Shown here: positions 5,240-12,557 of the stretch, in pieces | How positions within the stretch are numbered: position 1 is the first letter of the stretch | Layout: each line of letters begins with the position of its first letter | Origin: Patescibacteria group bacterium | GTDB lineage: Bacteria > Patescibacteriota > Doudnabacteria > UBA920 > 2-01-FULL-50-11 | Reading direction: 5' to 3' | DNA: 12,615 nt | Assembly: GCA_023485925.1 (NCBI GenBank) | Contig: JAMDAJ010000021.1 | Coordinates: forward strand, 993-13,607 | The notes under the pieces: generated by a model | Seen by the model: the letters and a program-made list of their open reading frames with translations, nothing else | Databases searched by the model: none | Told to the model about the DNA's origin: nothing | Translations under genes and position numbers: made by a program

Positions 5240-7156
5240 TTACTGAACGATGGAGCTGCCAGTGGGATAACGAGCCGCCTCCTCGGCCGGCACCTCGATG
5301 ACATCGGAAAACTTGAATTTGCGGTTGGTAAATGCGGCATAAGAAAGCGGCTGCTTGCTGCCCTCGACCAACAAATAAACCGTCCCGTCACCCGTTATTT
5401 TAATCAAGGAATCGTCGGGCAGCAAGACCGGGGAATTGGTCGGGATCAGAGCCAGTTCGGCCGCCTGCACTTCCACGACGTTCGCGAATTTGTAGCCGCT
5501 ATATTTGAACATGAATCCGGAAAGCCAGTGCAGCACACTCGCTTCCACCACATACACCGCGCCGTCGCCCTTCGCTTTAAGCAGCGTGCCGTCCGCAGGC
5601 GCCAGGTGCTGGGCCAGTGTGAGGTTTTCTATCTCGTCGTTACCCAAAGTGACGACATCGGTGAATTTGAACTTACGGAGTTTGAAGACAAAATACGGGA
5701 TGGGGTAGCGCTGACCCAGCGCCACGTAATAGATGAGCTGACTCCCCGCTTCTTTGGCGAGCGTTCCATCAAGCGGCGGCAAGGGCGTGCCTTTGGGCAT
5801 CACGGAAATCTCGCTGTCTTGCCCAACCTGCACGTCGGCGAATTTGAACTTGCGCTGTTTGAAAACGAACCCGCTGATCGGCCGCAAAACTCCGCTTTGG
5901 ACAATCGAGATTTCCGGCGAACTTTTCGCTCGCACCAACATTCCCTCCGGTGGCACGGCATAAGCGCCAACCTCGTAACTTTGGACTTCGTTATCCGGAA
6001 GATAAATGGTATTTGCGTAATCCAGCTTGCGCAGCTTAGCTGTGAAATCGCTTAATTGCCGCAGCTGGCTGTTTTCCACGATGTATTTGGTACCGCCGGA
6101 AGCCGCGGAAATTATCGACCCCTCGGTGGGCGGCAGAGGTTTAGCCAAAGGGTATTCTGCCATCTCTTCCGAAGAGAGCGTGAATACTTGGGTGACGTCG
6201 AGTTTGCGCTGACCCAATACCGTGCCGGAAACCGGCCGCCGCTCGCCGTTGTCCACATAATAGACCGTCTCGTTGTCGGAAGTTTTTATCAAAGCGCCGT
6301 TACCAAACTTGAACCACTGGGTGAAGAACCGCCAAAAATTGTAATTGCCGTTATAGACGTGCGGCGTGTAGCGGTACAGCGCGGCCGTGGCCGCGTTCTT
6401 TAATTTCACTTGCGTGGTCGCCGGCGCGCCTGCGGGCGGGCCTTGAGTATTATCCACGGTGATGGTGTCGTTCACCTGCGAAGTTCTTACCTTCGGCGCG
6501 CTCGAAAAAGTCGAACCGCTGGCATCCACCATCGGGCCACGGCCGCCTGGCGTATAAAAACTCTTCGATAAACTCCGCGCCGCGCCCAAATACCGGTTGC
6601 CCTCGTTATCCACGTTCCCGAAAAGCTGGAAGTAAAAACCCAAAAACAACGTCCCGCAGCCCCCATTATCGGGACAGCCAAAACCCATGGCGCGGTCCAA
6701 TCTCCGCTGTAAGACGCTTGGGTCAGAAAACGTCCCGTCGATCAAACTCTGCTCTTTCTGCAAAGTCACCAAAACCACCTGGGGATTGATCTGGCTCAAA
6801 GTCGCCGTGTCGTAGATCAACTCCGCGGCCGTGCGCAGCCGGCCCAAACTGGCATTGGGATCTTCCAGGCGATTCTTTAAGCTGATGTCCGCCGGCTCTT
6901 TAAGTTTTTGCAAAAATTCCGGGCTGGTGTTGGCTAGCAAGCTCCCCCGCACTTCCAAAAATCTCTGGATGCCGGAAGCGTCGGTGAACGCCTTAGAATT
7001 GCCAAAAGCCTGGTCGGTGATAAGCATCCCGGGGTCGAAATTCGTGTTCGCAGCACCGGCGAAAAACGGCAGGGCCAAAATCGCGCTTACGGCGACCACG
7101 CGCCGCAAAAAATTTTTGCGCAAAAAGCTAAACGCGTTTTTCGATGAAATATTCAT
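5240..7156 (-). CDS. Secreted lysozyme-like protein with six C-terminal surface repeats
   Basis: A 638-residue exported protein. A basic N-terminus and hydrophobic stretch (residues 18-36, ending FFAGAA) form a signal peptide. Residues about 40-285 are a conserved module that I associate with secreted proteins of Actinobacteria and Patescibacteria: INPQVVLVTLQKEQSLI (123-139), MGFGCPDNGGCG (157-168, the only two cysteines, probably a disulfide) and YTPHVYNGNYNFWRFF (263-278). Glu135 in LQKEQ is placed like the catalytic glutamate of lysozyme-type muramidases, so peptidoglycan cleavage is possible but unproven. Residues 287-638 are six repeats of about 59 residues with the pattern DGTLxK...VYxVExGxxRPxSxxxFKxRKFKFxDVVxV, shared with the protease upstream. 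The ATG overlaps the protease stop by 4 bases (ATGA) and has an AGGTGA site 9 bases upstream, so translation is coupled. Confidence 0.75.
   Translation of the reverse strand: MNISSKNAFSFLRKNFLRRVVAVSAILALPFFAGAANTNFDPGMLITDQAFGNSKAFTDASGIQRFLEVRGSLLANTSPEFLQKLKEPADISLKNRLEDPNASLGRLRTAAELIYDTATLSQINPQVVLVTLQKEQSLIDGTFSDPSVLQRRLDRAMGFGCPDNGGCGTLFLGFYFQLFGNVDNEGNRYLGAARSLSKSFYTPGGRGPMVDASGSTFSSAPKVRTSQVNDTITVDNTQGPPAGAPATTQVKLKNAATAALYRYTPHVYNGNYNFWRFFTQWFKFGNGALIKTSDNETVYYVDNGERRPVSGTVLGQRKLDVTQVFTLSSEEMAEYPLAKPLPPTEGSIISAASGGTKYIVENSQLRQLSDFTAKLRKLDYANTIYLPDNEVQSYEVGAYAVPPEGMLVRAKSSPEISIVQSGVLRPISGFVFKQRKFKFADVQVGQDSEISVMPKGTPLPPLDGTLAKEAGSQLIYYVALGQRYPIPYFVFKLRKFKFTDVVTLGNDEIENLTLAQHLAPADGTLLKAKGDGAVYVVEASVLHWLSGFMFKYSGYKFANVVEVQAAELALIPTNSPVLLPDDSLIKITGDGTVYLLVEGSKQPLSYAAFTNRKFKFSDVIEVPAEEAARYPTGSSIVQ
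5243..6298 (-). repeat. Six tandem repeats of about 59 residues in the lysozyme-like protein
   Basis: The repeats cover residues 287-345, 346-404, 405-463, 464-522, 523-582 and 583-638. Each begins with a GTLxK-like turn, then a VYxVExG strand pair, RPxS, FxxRKFKF, DVVxV, an acidic turn, and ends in a LPPxD linker. Copies 3, 4 and 6 share an almost identical RKFKF-x-DV core, which is also visible as near-repeated DNA words such as GAATTTGAACTT, suggesting recent duplication. Function is unknown; cell-wall or glycan binding is a guess. Confidence 0.8.
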
Positions 7157-9255
7157 GGGATATCGTCACCTAATTTATAAACGCTCACCTCGGACTCGGG
7201 CACAATGTTCACTTGAGAATACTGATACCCGCGGTCCAAAAAAGCGCGGGCGGACAAAGTTCGCAATTTGCCTGCCTCCACCACGTAAATCCTGGCCGCG
7301 GCGTCGCCCTTGAGCAAGGTACCCTCCCGCGGCGGCTGCAACGGTGTGGCCTCATCCAGCAGATATTTTTCAAATTCGGCGGCTGAAACCTCCGTCACCT
7401 CGGCGAAATTCAGGCCGAGGTTGCGGAAAGTGAAAGCCGAAAGCAACCGGCGCTCCCCCGCGGACAAAATGTACACCGCGGGGACACCCTCCAGCTTTAT
7501 CAGTGCTCCGTCATTCGACGGCAGATCCCGGCCCAGTCGATAGCCGGACACTTCATCCGCCGCAAGCTCAACCACCTGGCTGAAAATAAATTTAAACGAA
7601 CGGAAAGCGAGCAGACTCACGGGCCGCAAAATCCCGCTTTCCACGAAAAATACCGTGGGCACTCCGGCCGCTTTGACCAAAGTCCCGTCAAGCGGCGGCA
7701 GCGGCTCGCCGGCGGGCAGTAACTCGGACTCCGAAAGCGAGACCACTTTTGCATCGCCGAGCTTTAATCCCCGCTGTTTGAAAACCGCCGCGGAAACCAA
7801 ACGTTTCAGACCATTCTCGATCAAATATACCCGGCCGGAAGAATCTGTTATCAAAGAATTGGAAATGAAAGTGGCGGTGGAAAGCGCTTTTTCCGCGTTC
7901 ACGCGGCCCGCTCCCAGCCGCCCGGTGCACGATTCTCCTAAGCAAGCGGTCTGATTGACCGCATCGACATTGTCGGCGGATGCGATAAGCCGCCCCATAA
8001 GCGCCGAGCCTTCAAGGTCCGGGGATTTAGCCGCCACCAATGCGGCGATGCCGGAAACGATTGGCGCGGCGACGGAAGTTCCCGAAGCGAAAACGTACAG
8101 CGAATTTTTCGTGGGCTGGGCCGGGTCGTAATACGTGCTTACCAGGCCCTTTTGGTCGGCACGCGAATTAAAATACGCCACGCCGGGCGCGGCGATATCA
8201 ATACAGTTCCGTCCGAAGTTCGAAAACAGTGCCCGCTTATCATTTTGGTCAACGGCCGCCACGCCCAAAACCATATTCTCCTTGCCGTCGGAACAAACGG
8301 GATGCACAGGGCTCAAATCCAGGTCGGCGCCGGAAAGCGCGGCGTCATTGCCGGCGGCGGCGACCACCAGAACCGATTTATTATAAGCGTAAGCGATGGC
8401 CTGATTCAAAACGGCGTTGCCTTCGATGCTCGTGCCGCCCAAAGACAAATTGATGATATCCGCGCCGGCGTCAGTGGCCCAGACGATACCGGCGGCGACA
8501 TCCGAAGATACACCCGTCCCGTCCGCGCCTAAAACTTTTACCGGCAGCAACCGCACATTCCAATTGATGCCGGCTACGCCCTTGCCGTTATTGGCCACGG
8601 CCCCGATGATGCCGGAAACGATGGTCCCGTGCCCGTTATCGTCGGTATTCTCGGAAGCGCCAAAAGTCGCGCTGATATGCACCAAACACTGACTTGAAGC
8701 GCTGTCATTCACCTGGCAGTAGCTGGCGAAACCGCTGCCCACCCGGCCGTCGGAAAGGTCCTCGTGCTTGCCGTCGATGCCCGTGTCCACCACAGCGACC
8801 GTCACGGCTTTCGAACCGGTGGTGCTTTCCCACGCTGTCACGACCCCGGTCTTTTCAAGCCACCATTGCCGTTCGGCGTCAGAACTGTCAGTGGTGAACT
8901 CTGGGTCGTTGGTCGCGATTTCCGCGGCCCGCACCGCCGTTTCCGGCTCCAGATAAACAAACGCGGGAGACGCCCGCAAAGCGGCGAGCTTTAAAGGATC
9001 TGCTGGTAGCTCCAGCCGGTAGACCCTCTCCAACTCCGGATCGGCGCTAAAGTGATACACCCGCGACACGGAAACCGGCTGGATGTCTAACAAAACCTCA
9101 GCAAGACTTGCTCCGGGTTTAATCTGCCCGATGTAACTGACAGTGGCGGTCTGTCCTTGAATAAAATGCCCCGGCGCCAAAAGTCCCGCAACAAAAAAAC
9201 CTGGAGCCAGCCAGAATAGTGCCCACCGATAACGACTCCCCCGCTTCTTCACCAT
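7153..9255 (-). CDS. Secreted subtilisin-family (S8) serine protease with four C-terminal surface repeats
   Basis: A 700-residue exported endopeptidase. A basic start and hydrophobic stretch (residues 11-35) make a signal peptide; residues about 36-110 resemble a propeptide (VYRLELPADP...VYLEPE). The peptidase S8 domain spans about 130-460 with a complete triad: Asp157 in VAVVDTGID, His209 in NGHGTIVSG, Ser394 in ASGTSVAAP, plus oxyanion Asn303 in AAAGND. Six cysteines fall in close or plausible pairs (180/190, 321/351, 438/443), fitting disulfides in an extracellular protein. Residues 466-700 are four repeats of about 59 residues of the same family as in the next gene. The ATG at 9255 follows the upstream glycosyltransferase by 28 bases without a good Shine-Dalgarno site. 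Possible roles are processing surface proteins, including its coupled neighbour, or attacking proteins of a partner cell. Confidence 0.93.
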   Translation of the reverse strand: MVKKRGSRYRWALFWLAPGFFVAGLLAPGHFIQGQTATVSYIGQIKPGASLAEVLLDIQPVSVSRVYHFSADPELERVYRLELPADPLKLAALRASPAFVYLEPETAVRAAEIATNDPEFTTDSSDAERQWWLEKTGVVTAWESTTGSKAVTVAVVDTGIDGKHEDLSDGRVGSGFASYCQVNDSASSQCLVHISATFGASENTDDNGHGTIVSGIIGAVANNGKGVAGINWNVRLLPVKVLGADGTGVSSDVAAGIVWATDAGADIINLSLGGTSIEGNAVLNQAIAYAYNKSVLVVAAAGNDAALSGADLDLSPVHPVCSDGKENMVLGVAAVDQNDKRALFSNFGRNCIDIAAPGVAYFNSRADQKGLVSTYYDPAQPTKNSLYVFASGTSVAAPIVSGIAALVAAKSPDLEGSALMGRLIASADNVDAVNQTACLGESCTGRLGAGRVNAEKALSTATFISNSLITDSSGRVYLIENGLKRLVSAAVFKQRGLKLGDAKVVSLSESELLPAGEPLPPLDGTLVKAAGVPTVFFVESGILRPVSLLAFRSFKFIFSQVVELAADEVSGYRLGRDLPSNDGALIKLEGVPAVYILSAGERRLLSAFTFRNLGLNFAEVTEVSAAEFEKYLLDEATPLQPPREGTLLKGDAAARIYVVEAGKLRTLSARAFLDRGYQYSQVNIVPESEVSVYKLGDDIP
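7156..7860 (-). repeat. Four tandem repeats of about 59 residues in the subtilisin-like protease
   Basis: The repeats cover residues 466-523, 524-582, 583-644 and 645-700. They share the plan of those in the coupled downstream protein: a G(T/A)L(V/I/L)K start, VYxVExG, R-x(2)-S, F-x(2)-R, a hydrophobic x-V-x(2)-V strand and a proline-rich linker. Copy 3 is slightly longer in its linker. The RKFKF core is less conserved here than in the other protein, so the two arrays have diverged or been expanded separately. Confidence 0.8.
7166..7171 (-). promoter_or_regulatory. Ribosome binding site for the lysozyme-like gene
   Basis: AGGTGA on the minus strand, 9 bases upstream of the ATG at 7156 and within the coding sequence of the protease. 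It supports the 4-base overlapping start and independent re-initiation. Confidence 0.65.
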
Positions 9256-9283
9256 TCGGAAATTTTAAAATTTGAAATATCCC

Positions 9284-10012
9284 TTATCGATATTTGCCGG
9301 TGATAAGATTCCATTTGATCTTGAACAAATCAATAAGCGAGCGGACATAGGCCGAGAGCGGCACGTGCGACCCACCTTGCTCCCGCCACAGCACCGGCAC
9401 TTCCTTGATTTTAAAACCGTGAGCGCGGGCAATGGTCAAAACTTCCATGTCAAAGCCCCAGCCAAAAACGGTAATGCGATGGAAGATATCCTTGGCCGCC
9501 GCGCGAGTAAAAACCTTGAACCCGAGCTGCGTGTCCTTTATCCCCGGCACGGCCAAAATTTGAATGAGCAGATTCGACATCCGGGAAAGGACGATGCGAT
9601 ACAGCGGCTGCTTTTGGGTAACGTTAGCGCCGGCGAGATACCGCGAGCCGATGACCACGCCAAACCCTTGTTCCAATTGCGGCCAGAACTTTTCGATCTC
9701 GGATATAGGTGTGGCGTTATCTGCATCCATGAACATTATGTATTCCCCATCGGCGTGTTTTACGATGCCGTGGGCGACCGCACCCCCCTTGCCTTTTTGA
9801 TGGGTTTCGTCCACCTTGATGTGCTTGACGCCTTCCGCTATTTTTTTGACGAGCTCGTAAGTGGAATCGTTACTGCCGTTGTCGATTATTACTACCTCGT
9901 AGGAATATTTTTGCTTGGATAAATAGGCGTCAACAGACTCCAAAGTCGCGGCAATGCGCCGCTCTTCGTTATAAGCCGGAATAATTACGGAAAGCTTGGG
10001 TTTTGGTGTCAT
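9284..10012 (-). CDS. GT2 glycosyltransferase, dolichyl/polyprenyl-phosphate mannose synthase-like
   Basis: A 242-residue GT2 enzyme of the DPM1/ALG5 type, which moves mannose or glucose from a nucleotide sugar to a polyprenyl-phosphate carrier on the cytoplasmic face. LSVIIPAYNEE lies near residues 7-17, DNGSNDST around 45-52, HQKGKGGAVAHGI is the typical GKGGA loop, MDADNAT holds the metal-binding DxD, and GSRYL and GFKVF are the usual later motifs. There is no C-terminal membrane pair, so it is the short soluble form. The start is the ATG at 10012. A TTG at 10063 lies within the -35 element of a strong promoter, which excludes it; the predicted leader is only about 16 bases with no Shine-Dalgarno site. 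It heads the long operon that continues through protease, lysozyme-like protein and Wzy-like protein, so the carrier-linked sugar may feed surface glycosylation. Confidence 0.9.
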   Translation of the reverse strand: MTPKPKLSVIIPAYNEERRIAATLESVDAYLSKQKYSYEVVIIDNGSNDSTYELVKKIAEGVKHIKVDETHQKGKGGAVAHGIVKHADGEYIMFMDADNATPISEIEKFWPQLEQGFGVVIGSRYLAGANVTQKQPLYRIVLSRMSNLLIQILAVPGIKDTQLGFKVFTRAAAKDIFHRITVFGWGFDMEVLTIARAHGFKIKEVPVLWREQGGSHVPLSAYVRSLIDLFKIKWNLITGKYR

Positions 10013-10034
10013 AGAAGTTTTTAAAATTTGATTT

Positions 10035-10063
10035 ATTATAACAGGTTTGGAAGATTTCGACAA
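10035..10063 (-). promoter_or_regulatory. Promoter of the envelope/protease operon
   Basis: On the minus strand, TTGTCG (10058-10063, 4 of 6 to consensus) is followed after exactly 17 bases by a perfect TATAAT (10035-10040). Transcription would start near 10028, about 16 bases before the ATG at 10012. The -35 overlaps the T-tract of the thrC terminator. Confidence 0.8.
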
Positions 10064-10084
10064 AAAAACAGCAGAAAGCTGTTT
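10061..10084 (-). terminator. Rho-independent terminator of thrC
   Basis: On the minus strand, AAACAGC and GCTGTTT (plus 10078-10084 and 10066-10072) form a 7-bp stem around a 5-base loop, running directly into a T-tract (complement of 10062-10068). It starts 3 bases after the thrC stop codon. Confidence 0.8.
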
Positions 10085-10087
10085 GAA

Positions 10088-11416
10088 TCAAAGTGCGAGC
10101 AATCGAGCTACCGTTCCGGTATTGCAATCAGGCGATTGCTGGATCTGGGATAACAGCCCGCTTACGGCCGACTCGGTGAATTTCAGGCCGGTAGCGGTTG
10201 AAACCACCACTACCCGCCCATTTTTCACAACCCCGACTCTCACTGCATTGCGCAAACCAGCTAAAGCCGTGCCGGTCTGCGGACAAACAAAGTGTCCGTC
10301 GTTGCCGCAAACTGCGACTGCCTCGTTCAGGTCTGCCTCACTGGCCGTTTCCATGGCCCCCCGCGAGGCCACAACTTCCCTGATGACCTTCCGCCAAGAG
10401 ACCGGTGCGCCGATACGGGCAGCGGTTGCGGCGGTAATTCCCGGCTTAATTGGGTGATAGTCTTTCTCCCACTCCTCTTCCACAACATCGCCTTTCATAT
10501 TAACCGCCGACCAGGAGCGGGCCAAGGGATCGGCGGCGGCGGATTGGCAACCTAGAATGCGGGAACCAGCGGGGAAATGCTGCTCCTCAAGACAGCGCAA
10601 CCCCTTGCCGATGGACGAAACATTGCTTCCATTGCCCACCGGCGCCACGATCCAGTCTGGCAGTCTCCAACCGAAGTACTGAGCGATCAAAAAGACCGTT
10701 GCCTGATGGCCCTCGATTCGTGCCGGATTGAGGCTGTTAGCCGGATACACCCCATAATCGGCGACCAGCGTCTGCATCACGCGCATGCAGGCGTCGAAGT
10801 TGCCGGGCAGCGTGATAACCTTCGCGCCATGCACCAGCGGCTGGGCCAGCTGCACGGGCGTTACCAGACCGGCCGGGAGAATGACGACGCAGGGAATGCC
10901 GGCGGCCGCGGCGTAAGCGGAAAGCATGGCCGAAGTGTCGCCGGTCGAAGAACAGGCGACCAGCGGCACGCGAGCGAGTTTGGCCACCGAAATCATCACC
11001 GTACCGCCGTGATCCTTAAAGGCGCCGGTTGGGTTCACCCCCTGCAGCATCAGCCACAAATCGATATTCCCGCCAACCCAGGACCTCAAGTGCCGGCCAG
11101 CCGGAATTATCGGCACATTACCCTCGCCCAAAGTGACTATCGACTCGTCAGGGATGCCGGGCATAACGAGTTCTTTGAAACGCCAGATTCCGGAACGCTG
11201 CTCGGGCGTTCCGGAGAAATGAAAAGCCGCGATCCGCGCCCGCGCGTCGAATATTCTCCGCAAAGCGTTCCAATTCTGCCCCGCCGGTTGCGGATGGACA
11301 ACGTCGTACAATCCGGAACAATCGGGGCAGCGAAACTTCCGTTCCTTCAATAACCCCGTTTCAAAACCACACTCCATACAGCGCAGCACGTTGCTCGATT
11401 CGAAATTCTGGAACAT
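10088..11416 (-). CDS. thrC: Threonine synthase
   Basis: A 442-residue pyridoxal-phosphate enzyme that converts O-phosphohomoserine to threonine and phosphate in the cytoplasm. An N-terminal zinc-ribbon-like motif has CMEC (13-16) and CPDC (30-33), seen in a subset of ThrC proteins. TLGEGNVP (95-102) is the usual substrate-side motif, NPTGAFKDHG (128-137) holds the PLP-binding Lys134 (most relatives have FKDRG), SSTGDTSAMLSAYAA is the signature after it, and PVGNGSNVSSIGKG matches the phosphate-binding glycine loop. The ATG at 11416 is chosen because AGGAGG lies 4 bases upstream and a clear promoter lies upstream of that; a further TTG at 11467 falls in the -35 region. It stands alone, with its own promoter and terminator, and no other threonine-pathway gene is nearby, which suggests acquisition or an amino-acid salvage role. 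Confidence 0.92.
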   Translation of the reverse strand: MFQNFESSNVLRCMECGFETGLLKERKFRCPDCSGLYDVVHPQPAGQNWNALRRIFDARARIAAFHFSGTPEQRSGIWRFKELVMPGIPDESIVTLGEGNVPIIPAGRHLRSWVGGNIDLWLMLQGVNPTGAFKDHGGTVMISVAKLARVPLVACSSTGDTSAMLSAYAAAAGIPCVVILPAGLVTPVQLAQPLVHGAKVITLPGNFDACMRVMQTLVADYGVYPANSLNPARIEGHQATVFLIAQYFGWRLPDWIVAPVGNGSNVSSIGKGLRCLEEQHFPAGSRILGCQSAAADPLARSWSAVNMKGDVVEEEWEKDYHPIKPGITAATAARIGAPVSWRKVIREVVASRGAMETASEADLNEAVAVCGNDGHFVCPQTGTALAGLRNAVRVGVVKNGRVVVVSTATGLKFTESAVSGLLSQIQQSPDCNTGTVARLLAL

Positions 11417-11420
11417 GTCG

Positions 11421-11426
11421 CCTCCT
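11421..11426 (-). promoter_or_regulatory. Shine-Dalgarno site of thrC
   Basis: A perfect AGGAGG on the minus strand, 4 bases before the ATG at 11416. It decides the start and is the only full-length Shine-Dalgarno match before a gene in the window. Confidence 0.8.
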
Positions 11427-11442
11427 AATCTTATAGCCCGCC

Positions 11443-11471
11443 AGTATAACAAACTAAAGTTTTTCAATCAA
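11443..11471 (-). promoter_or_regulatory. Promoter of thrC
   Basis: On the minus strand, TTGATT (11466-11471, 4 of 6) and TATACT (11443-11448, 5 of 6) are separated by exactly 17 bases. Transcription would start near 11436, giving a leader of about 20 bases that contains AGGAGG. Confidence 0.78.
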
Positions 11472-11473
11472 CT

Positions 11474-11500
11474 AAAAAACCTTTGCCTAAGACAAGGGTT
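11474..11500 (-). terminator. Rho-independent terminator of galE
   Basis: On the minus strand, AACCCTTG (complement of 11493-11500) pairs with CAAAGGTT (complement of 11478-11485) with one mismatch or bulge around a 7-base loop, followed by a run of T (complement of 11474-11479). It lies about 29 bases after the galE stop and ends 2 bases before the thrC -35. Confidence 0.72.
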
Positions 11501-11528
11501 CTTAAATAAAACCGGCTTTTGCTCTTAA

Positions 11529-12557
11529 CTACTTGACTCCGAAATACTTCTTATGCCACGTCCAGGCAGTATCGATGATGGTTTTAAGGTCGGAATACTT
11601 CGCTTCAAAACCGAGCACTGATTTTGCCTTCCTCGCGTCCGCCACCACCGCTTCGCGGTCGCCGGGACGCCTGGGTCCGATTTCAAAATTCACCATATGG
11701 CCGGTGCGCTCGCACACGGCATTGATTATCTCGAGTACCGAATATCCCCTGCCCGTGCCTAAATTAAAAACTTCGTTGGCTTCCCGGGATTTTCCCGAAA
11801 ACAAATGCTCCAAAGCTAAGATGTGCGCTTCCGCCAAATCCATCACGTGGATAAAATCCCGCACTGCGGTGCCGTCCTGCGTTTTGTAATCGTTGCCGAA
11901 CACGGTCATTCCGTCCTTTTTACCCAAAGCCACGTTCAGAGCGCTTGGTATCAAATGCGTGGGATTGGCGCCGGTAAATCCTAAAGTCGCGTCAAAACTC
12001 GCGCCGGCGGCATTAAAGTAGCGCAAGCTGATACTGCTCATTCCGAACGCGTCGCCAAACCATTTAAGCATATTTTCAAAGACCAGTTTGGTCTCGCCGT
12101 AAGGCGAAGTCGGCGCGAGCGGAGCGGTTTCGGCAATGGGGCTTTTTGCCCCTTCGTCATAGACCACGCAGGTGGAGGAAAAAACCAGATGCGGCACCCG
12201 GTGCTTGACCATCGCCGAAAGCAGATTTAGGCCGTTGACCACGTTATTGCGGTAATATAGCCCCGGGTCCTTCACCGACTCCTCCACTTCGATGGAAGCG
12301 GCGAAATGCACCACGGCGTCAAAATGTTTGCTCGCGAACAAATCGTCCAAAAGCTGCTGGTCAGCCAGATCGCCTTCCACGAAATGGCCGCTTGAAAACT
12401 CCTTATTCCCGCTAGATAAATTATCAAGTGTGGTCACCTGATAACCCCGCTCGGTGAGTAATTTCCCCGTATGCGAACCAATATTCCCCGCGCCGCCGGT
12501 GACCAGAATAGATCTCGGTTCGGCCTTTTTTTGATTAAGTGGCTGGATTTTGCCCAT
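11529..12557 (-). CDS. galE: UDP-glucose 4-epimerase
   Basis: A 342-residue cytoplasmic short-chain dehydrogenase-type enzyme that interconverts UDP-glucose and UDP-galactose (or the N-acetyl forms) with bound NAD. The Rossmann glycine loop GGAGNIG is at residues 21-27, the NAD ribose-binding acidic residue is in LDNLSSG (44-50), HFAASIEVEES follows at 84-94, the catalytic pair is Tyr153 and Lys157 in SPYGETK, and Ser128/Thr129 in SSTC provides the hydroxyl. RPGDREAVVAD near the C-terminus is typical of GalE. The first 15 residues are an extra polar extension before the usual start; the ATG at 12557 is the only good start seen and has no Shine-Dalgarno site. I find no convincing promoter in the 58 bases upstream, so it may belong to an operon that continues beyond the window. 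It would supply donor sugar to the glycosyltransferases. Confidence 0.95.
   Translation of the reverse strand: MGKIQPLNQKKAEPRSILVTGGAGNIGSHTGKLLTERGYQVTTLDNLSSGNKEFSSGHFVEGDLADQQLLDDLFASKHFDAVVHFAASIEVEESVKDPGLYYRNNVVNGLNLLSAMVKHRVPHLVFSSTCVVYDEGAKSPIAETAPLAPTSPYGETKLVFENMLKWFGDAFGMSSISLRYFNAAGASFDATLGFTGANPTHLIPSALNVALGKKDGMTVFGNDYKTQDGTAVRDFIHVMDLAEAHILALEHLFSGKSREANEVFNLGTGRGYSVLEIINAVCERTGHMVNFEIGPRRPGDREAVVADARKAKSVLGFEAKYSDLKTIIDTAWTWHKKYFGVK

Noticed and set aside
5243..7860. Repeated DNA words that could suggest a CRISPR array or a minisatellite
   Set aside because: The periodicity of about 177 bases, divergence between copies and intact reading frame show protein repeats in two genes, not spacers and direct repeats.
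9260..9273. 14-bp palindrome AAATTTTAAAATTT between glycosyltransferase and protease, with the core TTTTAAAATTT also near 3677 and 10019
   Set aside because: It consists only of A and T, is expected by chance in AT-rich spacers, and lacks a consistent position relative to promoters.
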